From positions 1,860,001 through 1,924,000 of the forward strand of contig OZ006972.1 of NCBI GenBank assembly GCA_963931255.1: a stretch of DNA of 64,000 nucleotides. Direction: 5' to 3'. The notes under the pieces are model-generated. The model saw nothing but the letters and a program-made list of their open reading frames with translations, ran no database searches and was not told the origin of the DNA. The position numbers were made by a program, and so were the translations under genes. Positions within the stretch are counted from its first letter, which is position 1; each line of letters opens with the position of its first letter. The stretch is from CALUVN01 sp944323595 (GTDB taxonomy: Bacteria; Cyanobacteriota; Vampirovibrionia; Gastranaerophilales; Gastranaerophilaceae). This document shows positions 17,952-28,200 of the stretch, piece after piece.

Positions 17952-18824
17952 ATGTTTAAATATTACGGGAAGCTTACACCATATCTGTTTTTAATACCGG
18001 CGGGAGTGGTTTTAATCATATTCTTTTTTATCCCGTTTTTCCAAACAATATTATTGAGTTTTCAGGATTATTCAAATAGTATCTATAATCCTGATATGGT
18101 TGGGCTTAATAACTATATTGCTTTATTTAAAAATCCGATTTTTTATAAAGTTTTATGGAATACTTTTATTTATTTAATAGTTGCGGTTCCTATACTCGCA
18201 ACAGTTCCTCTTATACTAGCGATACTAATCAATCAACAAATCAGATTTACCAATTTGTACAAAATTTTAATTTATCTGCCTGTAATTGTTTCAATAGTTG
18301 TTGCGGCTATTGCTTTTAAGTGGCTGTATGCAGATCAGGGGATTTTAAATTATATAGTCACAAGTCTGGGATTAGAGAGTATAGGGTGGTTAACAGATCC
18401 TGATTTTGCATTATATTCTGTTATAATAGTTACTATCTGGAAAGGGATAGGTTATTATATGATAATCTATCTTGCTGCATTGATGAGTGTGCCAAAAGAA
18501 CTTTATGAAGCCTGCGACATTGATGGCGCCAATTTTATAACCAAGCATCTGACAGTTACAATCCCGCATATAATGCCGACTATTGCTCTCGTCACAACAA
18601 TCAGTTCAATTTCAGCAATGAAAGTGTTTGCAGAAATTTATGTTATGACAAAGGGCGGACCTCTCAATTCCAGCAAAACAATAGTTTATTATATTTATGA
18701 ACGCGCGTTTGAAAATCTTGATTTAGGGTTTGCATCAGCAATGGCGGTTGTGCTTTTGGTAATCGTTATGGCATTCTCGTTCATTAATATTTTCTGCTTT
18801 GAAAGGAATAAGTATCAGATATGA
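17952..18824 (+). CDS. Sugar ABC transporter permease (MalF type)
   Basis: This is one of two inner-membrane subunits of a carbohydrate-uptake ABC transporter (CUT1-like). The 290-aa protein has six predicted membrane helices and the EAA loop EACDIDGANFITKHLTVTIP at about residue 186, which contacts the ATPase. It follows dnaE by 16 bases and overlaps the next permease by four bases (ATGA), so the two are translationally coupled. The substrate-binding protein and ATPase are not adjacent; a shared MsmX/UgpC-type ATPase elsewhere is likely. The substrate cannot be told from sequence. Confidence 0.92.
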   Translation: MFKYYGKLTPYLFLIPAGVVLIIFFFIPFFQTILLSFQDYSNSIYNPDMVGLNNYIALFKNPIFYKVLWNTFIYLIVAVPILATVPLILAILINQQIRFTNLYKILIYLPVIVSIVVAAIAFKWLYADQGILNYIVTSLGLESIGWLTDPDFALYSVIIVTIWKGIGYYMIIYLAALMSVPKELYEACDIDGANFITKHLTVTIPHIMPTIALVTTISSISAMKVFAEIYVMTKGGPLNSSKTIVYYIYERAFENLDLGFASAMAVVLLVIVMAFSFINIFCFERNKYQI

Positions 18825-19666
18825 TAAAAAATATTTTAAAGAAATTTTCAATTCATTTTATATTGATAATATCTTCATTATTGTCAATATTTCCCTTTAT
18901 CTGGCTTATTTCAACCTCCTTAAAAGGCAATGCCGAAAATATATTTGCATACCCGCCGCAGATAATCCCTACGGACTTTACATGGGCAAATTATACAGGA
19001 GTATGGAAACGGGTAGACTTTATTGGTTACTTTGTAAACAGTATGATAGTTGCCGGCGGTACAGTGTTTCTTAATTTATTATTATCGGCTCTCGCAGGAT
19101 ATCCTCTTGCCAGAATGGAATTTAAAGGAAAGAAAATTGCATTTTTTGCTATACTTGCGACTATAATGATACCGTTTCAGGCAATAATGCTTCCTGTATA
19201 TTTGATAACAATTAAACTTCATCTGATGGATAGTGTGAATAATTTTGCCGGTTTTATGGGATTAATTATGCCGTTTGCCGTTAACGCTTTCGGAATATTT
19301 TTGATGAGGCAGGCATTTTTAGGAATCCCGAGGGAAATGGAAGAAGCGGCTATTGTTGACGGATGTAATGTTTTACAGTTATTTTTTAAGATACTTCTTC
19401 CTATGGTTAAGCCATCGCTTGCCGTACTTGCGATATTTACGTTTATTGGTTCCTGGGGAGAGTTTTTGTGGCCGAGCATTGTATTGACCAAAGAAGCAAT
19501 GTACACTCTGCCTGTTGGTATAAACAATCTGCAGGGAATGTTTAGTTCAAATTGGCGTTATATTGCAGCCGGTTCAATACTTTCTACTATTCCGATAATT
19601 ATTTTCTTTCTGGCATTACAACGATATTTTATTTCAGGAGAAAACGAGGGGGCAGTGAAAGGATAA
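18821..19666 (+). CDS. Sugar ABC transporter permease (MalG type)
   Basis: This is the partner of the preceding permease. The 281-aa protein has six membrane helices and the EAA loop EEAAIVDGCNVLQLFFKILL at about residue 173, and it ends in a short cytoplasmic tail as in MalG-like subunits. Its ATG overlaps the stop of the MalF-type gene. The ASTSLKG-like periplasmic start (LISTSLKGNAENIF) is typical of CUT1 permeases. No solute-binding protein, glycosidase or ATPase follows; the next gene is a convergent TPR protein. Confidence 0.92.
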   Translation: MIKNILKKFSIHFILIISSLLSIFPFIWLISTSLKGNAENIFAYPPQIIPTDFTWANYTGVWKRVDFIGYFVNSMIVAGGTVFLNLLLSALAGYPLARMEFKGKKIAFFAILATIMIPFQAIMLPVYLITIKLHLMDSVNNFAGFMGLIMPFAVNAFGIFLMRQAFLGIPREMEEAAIVDGCNVLQLFFKILLPMVKPSLAVLAIFTFIGSWGEFLWPSIVLTKEAMYTLPVGINNLQGMFSSNWRYIAAGSILSTIPIIIFFLALQRYFISGENEGAVKG

Positions 19667-19679
19667 TAAAAATTGAAAT

Positions 19680-19736
19680 GTTATTTGAACAACAGGCGAA
19701 CTCTTTGCTTTGCTCTAGCTGACTACCTCAAATAAC
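19680..19736 (+). terminator. Inverted repeat between permease and TPR genes
   Basis: GTTATTTGA (19680-19688) and TCAAATAAC (19728-19736) could pair around a 39-base loop in the convergent gap. There is no T-tract, so termination is only a guess. Confidence 0.25.
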
Positions 19737-19762
19737 GTCTCTGCATATTACATTAAAACTAC

Positions 19763-20833
19763 TTATTTTAAATCTTTCATATCCTCAATTTCTTCAAGGA
19801 ATATTTTTTTAGAGCCGCAGGTTTTGAAGTTTTTCATAATAGCTTTATCGAGAGCTGCAGTAGCAACAATTTTGCCGTTAACGTAGGTGACAGGCATTTT
19901 TTCTTCATTTTCTCTGTCTAATTCTTCAATATAGCGCTTACCGTCAGTATTTGCAAGAATTGTTCTGGTCACATCATTCATAACATCAAAAATATAGCGC
20001 TGCCTGTTGGACATTCCGTCACCTGTTGTAATAAGACTTGTTGCTTTTTGCATTTCAGCAAGTGATTCTTTATAGTAGCGTAAATGTCTCAAAAGAATTG
20101 CAAGATTATAATGTGCTTCATAATTCATTGGAGCAAGTTCAATCGCCCTGCAGTAGTTTAATCCTGCTTCATTGTAATCACCGTACAGGTGCTGTGCAAG
20201 CGCAAGATTATAACGTGCATCATAATCTTTTTTCAAAATTTTAACCGCATGCTTATAAGCATCTATAGCACTTTCCAGATATTTACGCTGTGCAGCCAGA
20301 TCATCATTAACCTGATATATAGATTTTTGTCTGTAAGCAATGCCCATATTATACCAGGCTCTGCCGCGGTTAACTTTGGTAGAAAGCTTGTTGCTGTAAA
20401 TAAACGGGATATATAAAAGCCAGCGTTTGATACTAATAATTTGTTTATACTGCTCAATAGCGCCGTCAAAATCGCCGAGTTTTTCCGCAGAAACAATCCC
20501 GTAATTCATGCGTGCCATAACGTATTTCGGGTTGTACTCAATAGCTTTTTCATAAGCATCGACCGCAGAAAAATAATCTTCATATACAATATAAATATTA
20601 CCGAGATTATACCACGCACCATAATGTTCAGGATAAAGTTTCAGCCCTTTGTTGTATAAATCAATTGCTTTTTGAACTTTGCCTTTGCGTAAAGCTTTGT
20701 CGCCTTTGTAGACGCAGTACATTCCTTTGACTTTATTAATCTGGCGGTTTGTCCAGTCCGGAAATACAAACACAGCACAGCATACAAAAGCTACAACAAG
20801 AATAAATGAAATTATTGATATAATTTTACGCAA
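19763..20833 (-). CDS. Membrane-anchored TPR protein
   Basis: The 356-aa protein begins with an uncleaved-looking hydrophobic segment (residues 4-25, FILVVAFVCCAVFVF) and then carries TPR units. Clear ones are GDKALRKGKVQKAIDLYNKGLKLYPEHYGAWYNLGNIY, the following DAYEKAIEYNPKYVMARMNYG region, and later DARYNLALAQHLYGDYNEAGLNYCRAIELAP (each shown here only in part: look for the A-x-x-x-Y-N-L-G pattern). TPRs mediate protein-protein contacts, so an envelope assembly or scaffold role is plausible but unproven. It is a single gene between a convergent permease gene and a divergent glycine-rich gene. Confidence 0.8.
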   Translation of the reverse strand: MRKIISIISFILVVAFVCCAVFVFPDWTNRQINKVKGMYCVYKGDKALRKGKVQKAIDLYNKGLKLYPEHYGAWYNLGNIYIVYEDYFSAVDAYEKAIEYNPKYVMARMNYGIVSAEKLGDFDGAIEQYKQIISIKRWLLYIPFIYSNKLSTKVNRGRAWYNMGIAYRQKSIYQVNDDLAAQRKYLESAIDAYKHAVKILKKDYDARYNLALAQHLYGDYNEAGLNYCRAIELAPMNYEAHYNLAILLRHLRYYKESLAEMQKATSLITTGDGMSNRQRYIFDVMNDVTRTILANTDGKRYIEELDRENEEKMPVTYVNGKIVATAALDKAIMKNFKTCGSKKIFLEEIEDMKDLK

Positions 20834-21020
20834 TGCTAAACCTCTTTATGATAATAATATCATACCTGCCGGAAGCTTATCAGGCAACTATATTGCGATA
20901 AATTAAGTGGGCAAATTATTAAGAATTATTAAGAAAAATAATCTTTATAAGCAATTTAATGACGAAAAAAGTTTTTATATAAGTAAGGTAGGTAGAAAAT
21001 CAATTATTGGAGGTTAGGTT

Positions 21021-21890
21021 ATGACTGTTAGTGCTGTATCCAGTGTTCCAAGAGAAGCATACAATCCTTTTACAGCAAGTTCATCAGGAGGTCATACTGG
21101 GCATTCAGCTCATTCAATCTGGGAAATGGAAGTTCCGTACAATATGTCCGGATTTGGTTTTGGCTTAGGCGGCGGACACGAATTTGATTCTTTCGGGTTT
21201 ATGGGAATGCCAAGCTTTATGGGCGGATTCGGAGCTTTTCCAATGTTCGGAGGCATGGGTGGAAATTACCAGAACTACTGGGATATGATGAATGAATACA
21301 ATCAGGCATTCACAAATAACCAGATTAAAAATAATGAACGTCAAAGAAATACAGAGCTGCAATATAACGCTCCTTACGAAGCAGTTAAGTTAAAAATGAG
21401 CGAACTCAGAGAAAAAGTTCAAACTAATAACCAGGATCAAATTCTCGGTGCATATAATGAATTTAAAGAGGCAGTAAAAGCAATGTACGGCGGAAGCGAT
21501 GAACAGGTTTCAGCACGTGCAAGAACAATATATGAGCAAGCTTATGATGTCCCTTTGACAGAAGATATTAGAAATAACGGAAACGGGTCTTTCTATCAAG
21601 CATTCTTGCAAAGTACATCAGGCGGAATCGGTGTGGATGATACATCTGCTGAATACAATGTATCTCAGATAACAGGACAGCCGACAGGCAGAGCACAAAG
21701 AGATAAGAAAATTGCGGGTCACGCAATGGGCGGTACAATTCCGGGCGGAGTATTCGGCTCTATCGGCGGCGCCATACTGGGAAAACTCTGTAAATCTAAA
21801 TGCAAACCGTTTGCAATAGCAGGTGCAATAATCGGTGCTGTAGCAGGTTCAATTTATGCTGCAGAAGTCGGTTCTAAAAAATATAAATAA
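21021..21890 (+). CDS. Unknown glycine/phenylalanine-rich protein with glycine zipper, 289 aa
   Basis: No known family is recognised. The first third is rich in Gly, Met and Phe (for example FGFGLGGGHEFDSFGFMG) and looks disordered. The middle (about residues 105-180) is a charged helical region. The C-terminus holds glycine-zipper segments (AMGGTIPGGVFGSIGGAILG and FAIAGAIIGAVAGSIYAA) separated by KLCKSKCKP. Glycine zippers of this kind insert into membranes or oligomerise. There is no signal peptide. TGGAGG eight bases upstream supports the start, and a strong terminator follows, so it is a monocistronic unit. Confidence 0.65.
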   Translation: MTVSAVSSVPREAYNPFTASSSGGHTGHSAHSIWEMEVPYNMSGFGFGLGGGHEFDSFGFMGMPSFMGGFGAFPMFGGMGGNYQNYWDMMNEYNQAFTNNQIKNNERQRNTELQYNAPYEAVKLKMSELREKVQTNNQDQILGAYNEFKEAVKAMYGGSDEQVSARARTIYEQAYDVPLTEDIRNNGNGSFYQAFLQSTSGGIGVDDTSAEYNVSQITGQPTGRAQRDKKIAGHAMGGTIPGGVFGSIGGAILGKLCKSKCKPFAIAGAIIGAVAGSIYAAEVGSKKYK

Positions 21891-21941
21891 TAAATTGTGT
21901 GTGTAAATCGTGTGAAATGTGTGTGTATGGAATGTAAGAAA

Positions 21942-21966
21942 AAAGGCTGATAATATATCAGCCTTT
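21942..21966 (+). terminator. Intrinsic terminator after the glycine-rich gene
   Basis: An 11-bp stem (AAAGGCTGATA at 21942-21952, complement at 21956-21966) with a three-base loop is followed by TCTATTTTATTTTT. The stem lies 52 bases past the stop codon. Confidence 0.85.
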
Positions 21967-22096
21967 TCTATTTTATTTTTAGAAATCAGCTGGAGAAACT
22001 TTTTAATAAATAATTAAAAATAAATTAATAAACGCGGGCGAGTAAAATTTTTGGGTTAAAATATAATTATGGTTAGATAATAAAAGGAAAAGAAAC

Positions 22097-22933
22097 ATGT
22101 GGGATTACTCCGAAACAGTAATGGATCACTACAGAAACCCCAGAAATGTCGGCAAACTAGATGATGCTGATGCAATAGGGATTGCAGGTTCACTAACCTG
22201 CGGTGATCAGTTGAAAATATATTTAAAAATAAAAGACGGTATAGTAACAGATGCTAAATTTCAAACTTTCGGCTGCGGTTCTGCAGTTGCAAGCTCAAGC
22301 ATTCTTACAGAGATGATTATCGGCAAAACCGTAGATGAAGTAAAAAAAATAACTAACAAAGATATCGCAGACAAGCTCGGCGGACTTCCTCCCGAAAAAA
22401 TGCACTGCTCTGTTATGGGCTATGAAGCTCTTGAGGATGCACTGAAAAATTACGGTCACGATGATATGACAGATTTGGATGATTTGAGGGAAGAACCTGT
22501 CAGAGAAAAAATTGTCTGCACCTGCTTCAATGTAACTGAAAATTTAATCTGGGACGCTATCAAACAAAACGGACTCAAAACAGTTGAAGAAATTACAAAT
22601 TATACAAAAGCCGGAGGTGCTTGCGGAAAATGTAAAGCATTAATTCAGGATATAATTGATACATATTATCATAAAGAAGAGAAGCCTGTACAATTGACCG
22701 CAGCACAAAAGATTATCAGAATAAATAACATTATCGAAAAAACTATATCTCCGGAACTTCAAAAAGACGGCGGGGATATAACACTTGTCGATATTGACGG
22801 TAATAAAGTTATGGTAAAACTGCGCGGCAAATGCTCCGGCTGTAAAAATTCTATTCACACTCTTAAATCCTTTGTTGAAACAACATTAAAGGATACTGTT
22901 GATAAAAATATTGAAGTTGTAGAGGTGGAATAA
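22097..22933 (+). CDS. nifU: Full-length NifU Fe-S cluster scaffold
   Basis: NifU assembles Fe-S clusters on sulfur delivered by NifS. This 278-aa protein has all three NifU domains: an IscU-like domain with Cys35, Asp37, Cys60 and Cys104; a central [2Fe-2S] domain with Cys141, Cys143, Cys176 and Cys179; and a C-terminal NfU domain with Cys246 and Cys249 (CSGC). All expected cluster cysteines are intact. A TATAAT at 22062-22067 may be its -10. nifS follows after one base. In the absence of nitrogenase genes nearby, this NIF-type pair is probably the general Fe-S system, as in some other anaerobes. Confidence 0.95.
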   Translation: MWDYSETVMDHYRNPRNVGKLDDADAIGIAGSLTCGDQLKIYLKIKDGIVTDAKFQTFGCGSAVASSSILTEMIIGKTVDEVKKITNKDIADKLGGLPPEKMHCSVMGYEALEDALKNYGHDDMTDLDDLREEPVREKIVCTCFNVTENLIWDAIKQNGLKTVEEITNYTKAGGACGKCKALIQDIIDTYYHKEEKPVQLTAAQKIIRINNIIEKTISPELQKDGGDITLVDIDGNKVMVKLRGKCSGCKNSIHTLKSFVETTLKDTVDKNIEVVEVE

Positions 22934-22934
22934 T

Positions 22935-24146
22935 ATGGATAAAAAACTTATATATCTTGACAACAATGCAACTACCAGAGTTGATGATAAAGTTTTTGAT
23001 GCTATGCTTCCGTATTTTAAAGAAGAATACGGAAATCCGTCCAGCATTTATGAGTTTGCCAAAAAAGCAAACCATGCAGTAAAAGAAGCCCGCGGTCAAA
23101 TTAAAGATTTTCTTAACGCTGAAAACGAAAAAGAAATCATTTTCACTTCCTGCGGCTCAGAAAGTGCTAATACTGCAATAAAAGGAGTGCTGGAAGTTAA
23201 TAAAAATAAACGGCATATTATAACAACAAAAGTTGAACACCCCTGTGTACTTAATCTGTACAATACACTTGAAAAACAGGGCTACAATGTTGATTACATT
23301 GACGTAAATTCTAACGGTGAATTAAATCTTGAACAGTTAGAAGCCGCTATTAATTATGATACTGCACTTGTATCAGTTATGTATGCAAACAATGAGACAG
23401 GTGTAATTTATCCTATTCAAAAGATTTCTGAAATTATTAAATCAAAAAATAAAGAAACAAAATTCTTTGTCGACGCAGTACAGGCAGCAGGAAAAATTCC
23501 TATTGACGTGCAGACTCTAGGTGTTGATATGCTTGGAATTTCCGGTCATAAATTCCATGCGCCTAAAGGTGTCGGTGCTTTGTATGTAAATTCAAAAACA
23601 ATGATAACTCCGCTCATTGTCGGCGGACATCAGGAACGCGGCAAACGTGCAGGTACCGAAAATGTTCCGTATATTGTAGGGCTCGGACGTGCTGCTATGG
23701 AAGCTCAGGATAATCTCAAATATGAAATGACGGAAGTAAAACGCCTCAGAGATAAACTTGAAGCAAATATTCTAAAAAATATTTTTAATTCACGTCTGAA
23801 TACAAGCGTTACAAACAGAGTTCCAAACACTGCAAATATAGGTTTTGAATATATTGAAGGTGAGTTAATTCTGCTTCACCTCAGTGATTTAGGTATATGT
23901 GCAAGTTCAGGAAGTGCCTGCACATCAGGTTCTTTAGAACCAAGCCATGTATTACGTGCAATGAACGTACCTTTCACTTCTATTCATGGAAGCATAAGAT
24001 TTTCTCTCAGCAAATATACAACTGAAGATGAAATTGATTATGTGTGTGAAGTGCTCCCCGGTATTATAGATAAACTGCGTAATTTGTCACCGTTTCAGGA
24101 TGAGCTTGAAGCGCTAAAGAATTTAAAAGCTGTAGTTCGCAGTTAA
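22935..24146 (+). CDS. nifS: Cysteine desulfurase NifS
   Basis: NifS is a PLP enzyme that removes sulfur from cysteine and passes it as persulfide to NifU. The 403-aa protein starts LIYLDNNATT, has the PLP lysine Lys206 in SGHKFHAPKGVG and the persulfide Cys329 in SSGSACTSGS. Length and motif order fit the NifS/IscS group. It is separated from nifU by one base and shares its transcript; the nifU stop region supplies GAGGTGG as ribosome binding site. Confidence 0.95.
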   Translation: MDKKLIYLDNNATTRVDDKVFDAMLPYFKEEYGNPSSIYEFAKKANHAVKEARGQIKDFLNAENEKEIIFTSCGSESANTAIKGVLEVNKNKRHIITTKVEHPCVLNLYNTLEKQGYNVDYIDVNSNGELNLEQLEAAINYDTALVSVMYANNETGVIYPIQKISEIIKSKNKETKFFVDAVQAAGKIPIDVQTLGVDMLGISGHKFHAPKGVGALYVNSKTMITPLIVGGHQERGKRAGTENVPYIVGLGRAAMEAQDNLKYEMTEVKRLRDKLEANILKNIFNSRLNTSVTNRVPNTANIGFEYIEGELILLHLSDLGICASSGSACTSGSLEPSHVLRAMNVPFTSIHGSIRFSLSKYTTEDEIDYVCEVLPGIIDKLRNLSPFQDELEALKNLKAVVRS

Positions 24147-24147
24147 A

Positions 24148-24183
24148 CTTTATGCTTATAAAAAATAAATTATAAGCACAAAG
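24148..24183 (+). terminator. Hairpin after nifS
   Basis: TGCTTATAA (24153-24161) pairs with TTATAAGCA (24170-24178), extended by CTTT/AAAG beyond one mismatch. It lies next to the nifS stop, but no T-tract follows; it could be a 3' RNA stabiliser or weak terminator. Confidence 0.45.
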
Positions 24184-24282
24184 TCCTACTGATTTATACC
24201 TAAATTACAATAAAATTAAATAACAATTCCGTAGAATAGCTTTTAGTAATATTCAAATTTATTCTAAAGCTAAGGAGTTGTT

Positions 24283-25206
24283 ATGAAGAAAATAATTGTA
24301 ATATCTGCTATCATATTTTGCTTTAATATAACTGGCGTTAATGCGCAAAACACCACACTGGATAAAATCGAAAATACTCTCTACGGATTTCAATATGAAA
24401 GCCAGAGTGACACTGAACGATTAGCCAGAATAGAAGAAAGTGTATACGGACAGGTTAATAGCGGTTCCAATGCACAGAGAATTGCAAAATTAGAAAAAGA
24501 CCTTGCCGCAAATCTTATGGGGCAGGAGATTGACCCTGTAGAAGATACTTTCGCGGAACAGGATGAAACCGAAGAAATGATTGCAAAAGGTGCTAATATA
24601 AATTATCCTGCCGTAAATGAACTTGAACAGCACGTATTTAAACAGGAATTCCGTGATAAAGACCTTAAAGAACGTCTTGCTGCGCTTGAACAAAAAACTT
24701 TCGGAAAAACATACTCAGATGATTTCAGTACCCGTGTTGACAGATTGAAAGCAGAAATCAAGCCGCGTTCATTAATGGATAATGCAATTGCACAATCGTC
24801 AAATGACTATTATGCCGAAGAAGCTGTACATCTGGATGAAAATTACCGTTTATCTGAATATAATCCGCCATCACAATTTAGTTACGAAGATTATAACTCT
24901 CGCAACCATACTTTCCCGTTTGCGAATAAGAACAGAACAATGAATCTTTCTGCAATGGAAAATGCAGTCTTAAGCCGTTCGTTCCCGAACGACAGCACTG
25001 AGACAAGGCTTTCAAGACTTGAATCACAGATGTTCGGGACAATATTCAGCGATGATGAACAGGAAGAGCGTATAAAAAGACTCTCAAGCGCTTATAAGGC
25101 CCAGAAGACTGCAACACGCTATGATTCCAACAGATTTTCTCAAAATATGGCAACCGCAATGCAAATTGGTACTATTCTTTTGATGGTACTGGCATGTATA
25201 CTCTAA
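24283..25206 (+). CDS. Secreted repeat protein with FG/RLxRLE repeats
   Basis: The family is unknown to me. The 307-aa protein has a signal peptide (MKKIIVISAIIF...GVNA, cleavage near residue 21) and a short hydrophobic C-terminus (IGTILLMVLACIL). Between them are repeats of about 35-45 residues with the pattern hE-x-x-hFG-x-x-F-x-x-D-x-x-x-x-RL-x-RLE-x-x-hFG. Examples are ENTLYGFQYESQSDTERLAR, LEQKTFGKTYSDDFSTRVDR and NAVLSRSFPNDSTETRLSRL. The same unit occurs in the protein at 36803. Repeats are predicted helical. AAGGAG precedes the start. Location is probably periplasmic or cell-surface; function unknown. Confidence 0.75.
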   Translation: MKKIIVISAIIFCFNITGVNAQNTTLDKIENTLYGFQYESQSDTERLARIEESVYGQVNSGSNAQRIAKLEKDLAANLMGQEIDPVEDTFAEQDETEEMIAKGANINYPAVNELEQHVFKQEFRDKDLKERLAALEQKTFGKTYSDDFSTRVDRLKAEIKPRSLMDNAIAQSSNDYYAEEAVHLDENYRLSEYNPPSQFSYEDYNSRNHTFPFANKNRTMNLSAMENAVLSRSFPNDSTETRLSRLESQMFGTIFSDDEQEERIKRLSSAYKAQKTATRYDSNRFSQNMATAMQIGTILLMVLACIL

Positions 25207-25221
25207 GGCTGCAAATATACA

Positions 25222-25255
25222 AATACTGGTTGAATATTACCATTCAACCAGTATT
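25222..25255. terminator. Bidirectional terminator hairpin
   Basis: A perfect 14-bp stem (AATACTGGTTGAAT at 25222-25235, complement 25242-25255) with loop ATTACC lies between two convergent genes and can serve both. Confidence 0.75.
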
Positions 25256-25273
25256 AATTCGATTTTATATTGA

Positions 25274-28200
25274 TTAGAAACTGAAAAGTTTTCTAAGATT
25301 ATCTTTTACACCTTCAAATTGTTCTTTTACATCATCAATGATAACATCTTTTGTTTCATTCAATTGATTTTTAACATCAACGGCAGTCTGTTTCACATCA
25401 ACTACATTTAAAGCTGATGTGTCCCCCTGTGCGAGCCATTTGAAAGATTTTACTGATGACGGACTGTCGACACCGCCGTTAAATTCAACTTTAAAATCTT
25501 TGTAATCAGAACTTTCAAGAGTTAATGGCGGTATGTAAGCAACATTTTCTGTTTCAGGGTTTGTTGTCATTGCTCTGATAATTGAAGACGTCAGCATTCC
25601 AAATTTAGGCAAATATGAGGTTATTTTATCAACAGAAAGCTCTCCGAGTGGTCCGAGCAATGTGACAACCTCTGATGCAAGGCGTCCCAGAATTATGACA
25701 TTAGTAGTGGCGTTTAAAAGATTATAACGACCTGTAACATAATAAGATGTATAAGGACCGCTTACTTTTATTGAAGAAATATCAGCCCAGCCGTTTTTAA
25801 ATGCCATCTCGCCGGTTATAGACTCAAAATCCGCAGTTTTGCGTAAAGTTTCATTGTTCAATACGGATGAAACAGCACCTGATAAAATTTTATTTGAATT
25901 AATGTTTTGAGCCCCGATAAATGAATCGAAACGGCCTATATTGCCGAAAGTACCGCTCCCGACATTAAATGTTAGGTTACCTGTCAATGAACTCATCATT
26001 TTTTCAAAATCAAGTGCATACAGCCCTAATTTTGCATTAAAATTCAATTTGCCGTTCAACGCATTTTTAATACCTGCCGCACCTTGAATTGCCGTTTCAG
26101 CATCCATATTTTTGCCAGTGATATTTAAAGCTGTTTTTGCAGTGGAAATACCGTATGCAAGTGAACCTGAAATGGTACCTCCGAAAGAATCTCCTGTAAT
26201 ATTTTTAAGATAAAATACATCATAATCTTTCAGTCCGAAATCAGCTGCCAGATTTTCTGCAACAATACCGCCTGATTGGAGTTTTTTCATTGTTCCGTAG
26301 CCGGTAAGTACAGGACCGTTAACATCGGCAACAAGATTTTCTGCAGAAAAATCCATATCAGGAATTTTTATTGCAGGTATAATTACATCGCCTTTTAATA
26401 CCGGAGCAGATATTGAACCTGTTACAGCTAAATCTCCCCTGACACTCAATTCGGAATTAGCCACCCCCGGAATATTTGATGTAATCATCTTTGGCAAAAG
26501 AAGATTCAAATTCAATTTCGGATTTGAAGAGAGATGGTTAATATTTCCGGAAAGTGATAATACAGGATTGCTAAAACTATCAGCGAACACCCCTGTTTCC
26601 AAAAATTTCAAACTGTCAGATGAAATTCTCATAAGAGAATTGATAACTGTTTTTTTATTTTTTAAAGCATCAATATCGAGAATTGATATGTAATTTTGAG
26701 TATCAGCCGTTAATTTAAGACTAATATCCTGTACTTTTGAATTGCCGACAACAAGAAGCGATAGCGGAATATTACCAGCTGCCGGAATACTATTCCTCAT
26801 TTCAGCAGGGAAAAACTTTTTCACATCAGCAGCCAGTATATTACCGTTTCCTGTAATATTCATAGCAAGTTTATCGGTCATATAATCAGTTATTGTGCCT
26901 GAAAAATTCATTGATGAATTATTTAACAGAAGATATGTAGTTAAAATATTTATATTATCTTCATCAATTTCGATTTTAGAATCGCTCATGCTGAGGACTG
27001 CCATTGGGTTGACAACTCTTAAGCCGATTATATTCAAGAGCCCTTCAAATGAAGTTCCGTCGGACAAAAGAGAAAGATTTATTTTAGGAAGTTCCAGTGT
27101 TGTTGCTGACGGAACATTCTTAACAACAAGATTATTGAGGTTAACATCAATAACAGGTAAGAGTTTATTTAGTTTACCGCCCAACGAAGCATCTATAGAT
27201 ACAGTACCGCTTTTTATATCATTATCTTTTAAAATATTTGCCTGCCCTGCAAGTGCTACCAGAGATTTAAACATAATATCCGACGTTAAAAGGTGCAAAT
27301 CAACAGAAGAATCCGTTTTTATTGTTCCATAAATTTTTAACGGATTACCTGCAACGCTGAATCCTGCATTTTTCAGGTTGAACATACTATTTGAAAAATC
27401 AACATCTGCAAATATATTATCAATTGAAATGTTATACGGTTTGAATTTTAAATAAGACTGTTCTTCTTCCGGAATAGTCAAATAACCGTCAGAAGCAACC
27501 GACTTTAAGTCTGATTTCAATCTAAAGTCAGCCTTTAAACTTCCTTTTGCTGCAATAGTATCAAACTCTTGCACCCCGAATGATTTCATAAAGTAATTAA
27601 CCATAGAAAGTAAGTGTGAAAAATTTAAATCAGACTTGCAGGATAAATCAATAAAAGGTTTCCTCCCATGATTAATATTACCGTTCAAGGCTGTTTTTTC
27701 TTCCTGCCCCGTGTATAATTCAGAATCAACAGAAATATCCTTATCTTTAAATGCTAAATATAAATGTCCTTTCGGAAGCATATTACGACCGGTTGAAAAA
27801 GAGAAATCTCTTATATCAAAAATACCGTTCAAGATTATATTGTCAGTAGTACCTGTAATTTTTAAATTAGTAACAAGTCCGCCGGACAGATGTAGCTTTG
27901 CAAGTCCGTCCAGAATTGTCACAATATTAAACGCAGGCGTCGTGGGTGTGCTGCTGGAAACAATAGCAGTATCTGTCTCAGGCACTGTGTTCAACATATC
28001 ATTTAAATCAATATCAGGCATGACTTTGTTAAACAAATTAATATCATAAGTAATTTGTTTTCTGTCTAAAAAGCGCATCTCGCCCTTTGCAATGAGTTTA
28101 ATCTTTTTGTTAATAATAAAATCTTTTATAACAAAATCTTCACCATCAATAAGACTTTCTTTAGAGTTTTCTGTATTAACGATTTTTATCTGGTATTCAT

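Noticed and set aside
22097..24146. Nitrogen fixation, because of nifU and nifS
   Set aside because: No nitrogenase or other nif genes are seen; NIF-type assembly also serves general Fe-S needs in anaerobes.
26895..27332. 145-aa plus-strand ORF opposite the AsmA-like gene
   Set aside because: Antisense shadow; composition mirrors the real gene and no start signal is present.
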